From Symsagittifera roscoffensis (Eukaryota; Xenacoelomorpha; Acoela; Convolutidae), in the NCBI RefSeq assembly GCF_963678635.1, contig NC_087065.1, positions 43,895,430 to 43,959,429 of the forward strand: a stretch of DNA of 64,000 bases, in the 5' to 3' direction. The notes beneath the pieces are model-generated. The model searched no databases, was not told where the DNA came from, and was given only the letters and a program-made list of their open reading frames with translations. Position numbers and translations under genes: made by a program. Positions 56,700 through 64,000 of the stretch are shown piece after piece (positions within the stretch are counted from its first letter, which is position 1; each line of letters opens with the position of its first letter).

Positions 56700-57328
56700 A
56701 TAACGATTGCGAAAGAAGAGTATATTGATTCGAAGTGGACCAGAGTAAACCTTCGATGGAAAGGTGGACAACCGAAGTCTCCCATTGGTCCAACCCAAAA
56801 CTTTAGTTCTCAATTGAAAACTCATTTCCTTTGTTGGAATTTGTTAATAGCAAACTTCTCAAGTTATTACATTTATGCTAGAGTCGCTAGTTAATTTAGT
56901 TACTCCAATTCTCGAGTGTGCTGGTATGTGAGTACCCAATTTAGTTTTCTTGAATGTGTTTTATAATTGTTATGTTGATTTAAGGAGAGTTTTAGGTTGA
57001 TCCATCTGCAATTGATCAAAGTTCCAATAAAGTCTAATATAAAATAACTATACGGACTGTTCCGACCCTGTTTTTAACGGCGCTCGCGTATTTTGGGTAT
57101 TTTGAGACCTAAGTATGGGGACGTTCTTATTTTCTAGAGAGGGGGGTGTTTTGGTAGTGGCCTTTAAGCTGTCACGAGGGTTTTAGTCTCATGTCGCAAG
57201 TGAACCAAATTGGCTGCGACCGTTCAAGGTAGAAAAACACAAGAGATAGTGTCCCTGACTCTTGAGCCAATGGTTATAGGGCCTATTTTTCATTAACCTC
57301 ATATGTGATTTAAGTAGGCGACTGTTAC
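56700..57328 (+). repeat. Plus-strand LTR, 5' truncated
   Basis: It begins at ACGATTGCGAAAGAAGAG, in the middle of the LTR seen at 54417, and runs to GACTGTTACT. The primer-site motif TGGCGCTCCTGGGTG follows at 57341. Confidence 0.87.
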
Positions 57329-58917
57329 TTAGTATTTTTATGGCGCTCCTGGGTGTTTTTACCATATAATGACTACGGAGTCGAACCAACTTGACACAGC
57401 TCCGGGCTACATGCCCATTCTAGAGTACCGGTGGTACGGTTCAGCGGGAACGTGTAAACCTTCCGGTCGTACCATGATACCTTTTTAAGAAAACTCGAGA
57501 AAATTTCCTGGTACGCTCTCCGAACGAGGCCTAGCTAACCGAGTAATGGGGGTAACTAGGGGGACTAAAAAACTAGCAAAAAGACAAAAAGCGAAACAAA
57601 AACCGAAAAAGAATAGAAAAAGTAATAAAAACCATAAAACAAAAAATGACAGTGACTTTGACACCAGATTAGTTGGATCAAACCTTTATATTAATTAAAT
57701 GGTATACCCATACTGTTTTCAAAAGACTGATCGTTTCCATCATTTCAGCAATTTAAAAAGGTGCCTGAGTGTGGGGCGTTGTCAAGGGTTTTCAGATAGC
57801 TTGCAACTTAGCTGGACCACTAGGCGACTTGACTGGAAAAGTTGACCAGCCAAGTAGGAAAATGGTTCACAAGAAGGGAAGTCGACAAGTGCTTGACACG
57901 ACAAGGGGACATCAAGCACCGACGGGACCGAACAGAGAAGGCACTTAGGGGTGTTTTGCTGGTCAATCGACGAACCACTGGAAGACTGGACTGGAAGAGG
58001 TGACCAGCCAAGTGGGAAAGTGGTGCTGGAGAGAGGTGCTGGACGAGCCAAGCAGACAACCAGCACGGAATCAAAATAACCAGAGGGGGGCACACAGAGG
58101 TGTTCTGGTTGGTCAATCGGGTATCGTTAGAATCCACATTACATTATAGGATATAAGTGTAAAATTGGATAAGCGGAACCCCACTGTTTTGAGGAACGTT
58201 TTTACTTGAGCAGAGCTTGGAAACAGGTTCTACGGTTTTCTCTCAAGAGGTTTAGCACCCAGCGCTTAAGGTAATTTTTGGCGGTGGTAAGAAGGGTGCT
58301 GGTTAGGTTAGAGGTTGGCGGTTGCAAATTGCAAAAAGGGGGGACACGTTAAAGTAACTTTCAATCGATATCGTCCATTTAGTTACATTATAATTTTACA
58401 CGCGTGAATTACAGAGAGAGGATATCCATATTTAAGATCAAATTTAGGTAGGCACCCTGGTCAGATCGGGTGGGGGGGACGGAGATACAGTTTTTGAAAC
58501 CCGGAAGGAAAATACCCCATAAGAACGTTAGTAGGGGGAAGGAAAACGCGTGACAATCAGGTACCAGACATTTTTTCTACAAAAGGACGACATTGGTCAC
58601 CTTTGATTTTAGGTGGGTTCATCTTTCTGTTTTTATAATTTTTCTCGTTTGTGTTTTTAAGTTATTGGTACTAATTTTATCGGTTTTGAACGAGCAGGTC
58701 ATCACAACACACCTGCGAACAAGTTGGATTTCAACTTGCATCAGAATAATAAAGGGAGATAAATACAAAGGGGTTAGCATTTGAAACTTTTGGCCATTAA
58801 GGTTGGGTTTTGGGGAAAATGTTATACCAGAGCTCAGGTGGTGGTACCAGGGATAGTTGTTCAAGAGGCCCAACAACGAAGATGAAGAAATTAGTTTGTC
58901 AAAACACTAAAAAAAGA
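57329..58917 (+). mobile_element. Leader of a third plus-strand element
   Basis: Collinear with the leader at 42,780-44,340 but retaining the primer site and the leader start. It contains the GTAATGGGGGTAACTAGGGG, GACCAGCCAAGTGGGAAAGT and GGGGAAGGAAAACGCGTGAC landmarks. No coding sequence is seen. Confidence 0.82.
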
Positions 58918-61900
58918 AAGGGTCTTGGGACAGTGTGAGGTGCCCAACACTGAAGTGATGAAGTCCTGGGACAGTACGAAGAAGTCTTGGGACAGCACCG
59001 AAAAGTCTTGGGACAGGGCCGAAAAGTCTTGGGACCCTACAGAAAAGTCATGGTGGTACCAGGGATAGTGGTTCAAGAGTCCCAACATCGAGGAAGAAGA
59101 AATCAGTTTGTCCAAACACTAAGAAAAAAAGGGTCTTGGGACAGTGTGAGGTGTCCCAACACTGAAGTGACGAAGACCTGGGACAGTACAAAGAAGTCTA
59201 TGGACGGTAACAGGAAGTCTGGGTTAGTAAGGGAAAGTATTGGGAGAGTGCAGAAAAGTCTTGAGACAGTACCAAGAAGTCTTGAGACAGTGCCGGAAAT
59301 CTTGGGACAGTGCAGAAAAGTCTTGGGACAGTACAAAGTCTTGGGACAGAGCCGAAAAGTCTTGGGACAGTACAGAAAAGTCTTGGGACAGCACCAAAAA
59401 GTCTTGGGACAGTACCAAGAAGTCTTGGGACAGGGCCGAAAAGTCTTAGGACAGTACCGAAAAGTCTTAAGACAGTACCAAAAAGTATTGGGACCGTAAA
59501 GAAAAATCTTGGGACAGTACCAAGAAGTCTTGGGACAGTACAGGAAAGTATTGTGACAGTACCAAAAAATCATGGGACAGTGCCGAAAAAACTTGGGACA
59601 GTACCAAGAAGTCTTGGGACAGTACCAAGAAGTCTTGGGACAGCACCGAAAAGACTTGGGACAGTGGCAAGAAGTCTTGGGACAGGGCCGAAAATTTTGG
59701 GACCGTACAGAAAAGTCTTGGTGGTACCAAGGATAGTGGTTCAAGAGTCACAACAACGAAGAAGAAGAAATCAGTTTGTTCAAACACTAAGAAAGAAATG
59801 GTCTTGGGACAGTGTGAGGTGTCCCAACATTGAAGTGACGAAGTCCTGGGACAGTACGAAGAAGTCTTGGGACGGTAACAGGAAGTCTGGGGACAGTAAG
59901 GGAAAGTATTGTGACAGTACCAAAAAATCATGGGACAGTAGCAAGAAGTCTTGGGACAGGGCCGAAAAGTCTTGGGACAGTAGCAAGAAGTCTTGGGATA
60001 GGGCCGAAAAACATGGGACCGTACAGAAAAGTCTTGGTGGTACCAGGGATAGTGGTTCAAGAGTCCCAACATCGAAGAAGAAGAAATCAGTTTGTCCAAA
60101 CACTAAGAAAAAAAGGGTCTTCGGACAGTGTGAGGTGTCCCAACACTGAAGTGACGAAGACCTGGGACAGTACGAAGAAGTCTATGGACGGTAACAGGAA
60201 GTCTGGGTTAGTAAGGGAAAGTATTGGGAGAGTGCAGAAAAGTCTTGAGACAGTACCAAGAAGTCTTGAGACAGTGCCGGAAATCTTGGGACAGTGCAGA
60301 AAAGTCTTGGGACAGTACAAAGAAGTCTTGGGACAGAGCCGAAAAGTCTTGGGACAGTACAGAAAAGTCTTGGGACAGCACCAAAAAGTCTTGGGACAGT
60401 ACCAAGAAGTCTTGGGACAGGGCCGAAAAATCTTAGGACAGCACCGACAAGTCTTAAGACAGTACCAAAAAGTATTGGGACCGTAAAGAAAAATCTTGGG
60501 ACAGTACCAAGAAGTCTTGGGACAGTACAGGAAAGTATTGTGACAGTACCAAAAAATCATGGGACAGTGCCGAAAAAACTTGGGACAGTACCAAGAAGTC
60601 TTGGGACAGTACCAAGAAGTCTTGGGACAGCACCGAAAAGACTTGGGACAGTAGCAAGAAGTCTTGGGACAGGGCCGAAAATCTTGGGACCGTACAGAAA
60701 AGTCTTGGTGGTACCAAGGATAGTGGTTCAAGAGTCACAACAACGAAGAAGAAGAAATCAGTTTGTTCAAACACTAAGAAAGAAATGGTCTTGGGACAGT
60801 GTGAGGTGTCCCAACATTGAAGTGACGAAGTCCTGGGACAGTACGAAGAAGTCTTGGGACGGTAACAAAAAGTCTGGGGACAGTAAGGGAAAGTATTGTG
60901 ACAGTACCAAAAAATCATGGGACAGTAGCAAGAAGTCTTGGGACAGGGCCGAAAAGTCTTGGGACAGTAGCAAGAAGTCTTGGGATAGGGCCGAAAAACT
61001 TGGGACCGTACAGAAAAGTCTTGGTGGTACCAGGGATAGTGGTTCAAGAGTCCCAACATCGAAGAAGAAGAAATCAGTTTGTCCAAACACAAAGAAAAAA
61101 AAGGGTCTTGGGACAGGGTGAGGTGTCCCAACACTGAAGTGACGAAGACCTGGGACAGTACGAAGAAGTCTATGGACGGTAACAGGAAGTCTGGGGACAG
61201 TAAGGGAAAGTATTGGGACAGTGCAGAAAAGTCTTGAGACAGAACCAAGAAGTCTTGAGACAGTGCCGGAAATCTTGGGACAGTGCAGAAAAGTCTTGGG
61301 ACAGTACAAAGAAGTCTTGGGACAGTGCCGAAAAGTCTTGGGACAGTACAGAAAAGTCTTGGGACAGCACCAAAAAGTCTTGGGACAGTACCAAGAAGTC
61401 TTGGGACAGGGCCGAAAAGTCTTAGGACAGTACCGAAAAGTCTTAAGACAGTACCAAAAAGTCTTGGGACAGTAAAGAAAATCTTGGGATAGTACCAAGA
61501 AGTCTTGGGACAGTACAGGAAAGTATTGTGACCGTACAGAAAAGTCTTGGTGGTACCAAGGATAGTGGTTCAAGAGTCCCAACAACGAAGAAGAAGAAAT
61601 CAGTTTGTTCAAACACTAAGAAAGAAAGGGTCTTGGGACAGTGTGAGGTGTACCAACATTGAAGTGACGAAGTCCTGGGACAGTACCAAGAAGTCTTGGG
61701 ACAGTACAGGAAAGTATTGTGACAGTACTAAAAAATCATGGGACAGTGCCGAAAAGTCTTGGGACAGTACCAAGAAGTCTTGAACAGTACCAAGAAGTCT
61801 TGGGACAGCACCGAAAAGTCTTGGAAGTAGCAAGAAGTCTTGGGACAGGGCCGAAAAGTCTTGGGACCGTACAGAAAAGTCTTGGTGGTACCAAGGATAG

Positions 61901-64000
61901 TGGTTCAAGAGTCCCAACAACGAAGAAGAAGAAATCAGTTTGTTCAAACACTAAGAAAGAAAGGGTCTTGGGACAGTGTGAGGTGTACCAACATTGAAGT
62001 GACGAAGTCCTGGGACAGTACGAAGAAGTCTTGGGACGGTAACAGGAAGTCTGGGGACAGTAAGGGAAAGTCTTGGGACAGTGCAGAAAAGTCTTGGGAC
62101 AGTATCAAGAAGTCTTGAGACAGTGCTGGAAAGTCTTGGGACAGTGCAGAAAAGTCTTGGGACAGTACAAAGAAGTCTTGGGACAGCACCGAAAAGTCTT
62201 GGGACAGAACCAAGAAGTCTTGGGACAGAGCCGAAAAGTCTTGGGACAGTACAAAAAAGTCTTGGGACAGCAGCAAAAAGTCTTGGGACAGTACCAAGAA
62301 GTCTTGGGACTGTACCAAGAAGTGTTGGGACAGTGCGGAAAAGTCTTGGGACAGTACCAGGAAGTCTTGGGACAGTGCGGAAAAGTCTTTGGACAGCACC
62401 AAGAAGTCTTGGGAAAGCACCGAAAAGTCTTGGGACAGAACCAAGAAGTCTTTGGACAGAGCCGAAAAGCCTTGGGACAGTACAGAAAAGTCTTGGGACA
62501 GCACCAAAAAGTCTTGGGACAGTACAGAAAAATCTTGGGACAGTACCAAGAAGTCTTAGGACAGTACAGAAAAGTATTGGGACAGTACCAAAAAATCATG
62601 GGACAGTGCCGAAAAGTCTTGGGACAGTACCAAGAAGTCTTGGGACAGGGCCGAAAAGTCTTAGGACAGTACCGAAAAGTCTTAAGACAGTACCAAAAAG
62701 TCTTGGGACAGTACAGAAAAATCTTGGGACAGTACCAAGAAGTCTTAGGAAAGTACAGAAAAGTATTGGGACAGTACCAAAAAATCATGGGACAGTGCCG
62801 AAAAGTCTTGGGACAGTACCAAGAAGTCTTGGGACAGTACCAAGAAGTCTTGGGACAGTACCAAGAAGTCTTGGGACAGCACCGAAAAGTCTTGTCACAG
62901 TACCAAGAAGTCTTGGGACAGCACCGAAAAGTCTTGGGACAGGAGCAAGAAGTCTTGAGACAGGGCCGAAAAGTCTTGGGAGCGTACAGAAAAGTCTTGG
63001 TGGTACCAAGGATAGTAGTTCAAGAGTCCCAACAACGAAGAAGAAGAAATCAGTTTGTTCAAACACTAAGAAAAAAAGGGTCTTGGGACAGTGTGAGGTG
63101 TCCCAACACTGAAGTGACGAAGACCTGGGACGGTACGAAGAAGTCTTGGGACGGTAACAAGAAGTCTGGGGACAGTAAGGGAAAGTATTGTGACAGTACC
63201 AAAAAATCATGGGACAGTAGCAAGAAGTCTTGGGACAGGGCCGAAAAGTCTTGGGACAGTAGCAAGAAGTCTTGGGATAGGGCCGAAAAACATGGGACCG
63301 TACAGAAAAGTCTTGGTGGTACCAGGGATAGTGGTTCAAGAGTCCCAACATCGAAGAAGAAGAAATCAGTTTGTCCAAACACAAAGAAAAAAAGGGTCTT
63401 GGGACAGGGTGAGGTGTCCCAACACTGAAGTGACGAAGACCTGGGACAGTACGAAGAAGTCTATGGACGGTAACAGGAAGTCTGGGGACAGTAAGGGAAA
63501 GTATTGGGACAGTGCAGAAAAGTCTTGAGACAGAACCAAGAAGTCTTGAGACAGTGCCGGAAATCTTGGGACAGTGCAGAAAAGTCTTGGGACAGTACAA
63601 AGAAGTCTTGGGACAGAGCCGAAAAGTCTTGGGACAGTACAGAAAAGTCTTGGGACAGCACCAAAAAGTCTTGGGACAGTACCAAGAAGTCTTGGGACAG
63701 GGCCGAAAAGTCTTAGGACAGTACCGAAAAGTCTTAAGACAGTACCAAAAAGTCTTGGGACAGTAAAGAAAATCTTGGGACAGTACCAAGAAGTCTTGGG
63801 ACAGTACAGGAAAGTATTGTGACAGTACTAAAAAATCATGGGACAGTGCCGAAAAGTCTTGGGACAGTACCAAGAAGTCTTGAACAGTACCAAGAAGTCT
63901 TGGGACAGCACCGAAAAGTCTTGGAAGTAGCAAGAAGTCTTGGGACAGGGCCGAATAGTCTTGGGACCGTACAGAAAAGTCTTGGTGGTACCAAGGATAG
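58918..64000 (+). repeat. 21-bp minisatellite with higher-order structure, continues past the window
   Basis: More than 5 kb of GTCTTGGGACAGTACCRARAA-type units, interrupted by a ~110-bp spacer (GATAGTGGTTCAAGAGTCCC, CAACATCGAAGAAGAAGAAA, then GTGAGGTGTCCCAACACTGA). Spacers at about 59,050, 60,037 and 61,023 are about 986 bp apart with matching variants between them, so large blocks have been duplicated. Further spacers are at about 59,731, 60,711, 61,552, 61,889, 63,000 and 63,317. The open frames in both directions come from the 21-bp period. Confidence 0.95.

Noticed and set aside
62073-63428. Open frames of up to 451 codons in the repeat arrays (for example repeats of KVLGQYRKVLGQ) and their antisense partners (SQDFSVLSQDF).
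   Set aside because: They arise because the unit is 21 bp, a multiple of three, without stops in several frames on both strands. There is no start context, domain or conservation beyond the DNA repeat.

Overview
This window looks like an invertebrate animal nuclear genome. It holds one intron-rich host gene, a kinesin-13 (KIF2 family) microtubule depolymerase on the minus strand, surrounded by satellite DNA, tRNA-derived repeats, LTR retrotransposons and a Penelope-like element. I cannot name the phylum from the sequence alone.

1-17,036: the 5' two-thirds or so of the kinesin-13 gene, read right to left. Ten coding exons with compatible phases can be placed, from the start codon at 17,036 to Switch I of the motor; the gene runs off the left edge. 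Intron 4 holds about 3 kb of ~167-bp satellite monomers. Intron 2 holds a 1.39-kb tandem duplication, tRNA-like units and a stray copy of part of exon 4.

17,257-39,497: a complete 22.2-kb LTR retrotransposon, coding strand minus, inserted about 220 bp upstream of the kinesin start codon. It has 884/883-bp LTRs (TG...CA), a 5-bp target duplication (CATTT), a primer-binding-site candidate, a 2.3-kb leader with a 14-bp repeat array, gag, and a Ty3-type protease-RT-RNase H-integrase. Downstream come sequences not normally found in such elements: a macrodomain-like tail on pol, an ORF with an SGNH-hydrolase-like domain, and an uninterrupted 2,012-codon ORF of unknown function. Gag-pol carries frameshifts and in-frame stops while the large 3' ORF is open.

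39,498-64,000: the sequence upstream of the kinesin gene, in three tandem units of unequal length. Each unit has a piece of the kinesin 5' end (in unit 2 exon 1 carries a stop codon), an old minus-strand LTR relic, and plus-strand LTR and leader sequence related to the 22-kb element. Unit 1 also contains a 5'-truncated Penelope-like element with a PHD finger inside its RT and a GIY-YIG endonuclease, and a decayed gag-pol copy cut off at the next unit. Unit 3 ends in at least 5 kb of 21-bp repeats with ~986-bp higher-order periodicity that continues past the window.

The most novel-looking object is the 22-kb retroelement with its extra domains and giant 3' ORF. The leader repeats, sharing a TCTTGGGAC core but with different unit lengths in different copies, are the second.
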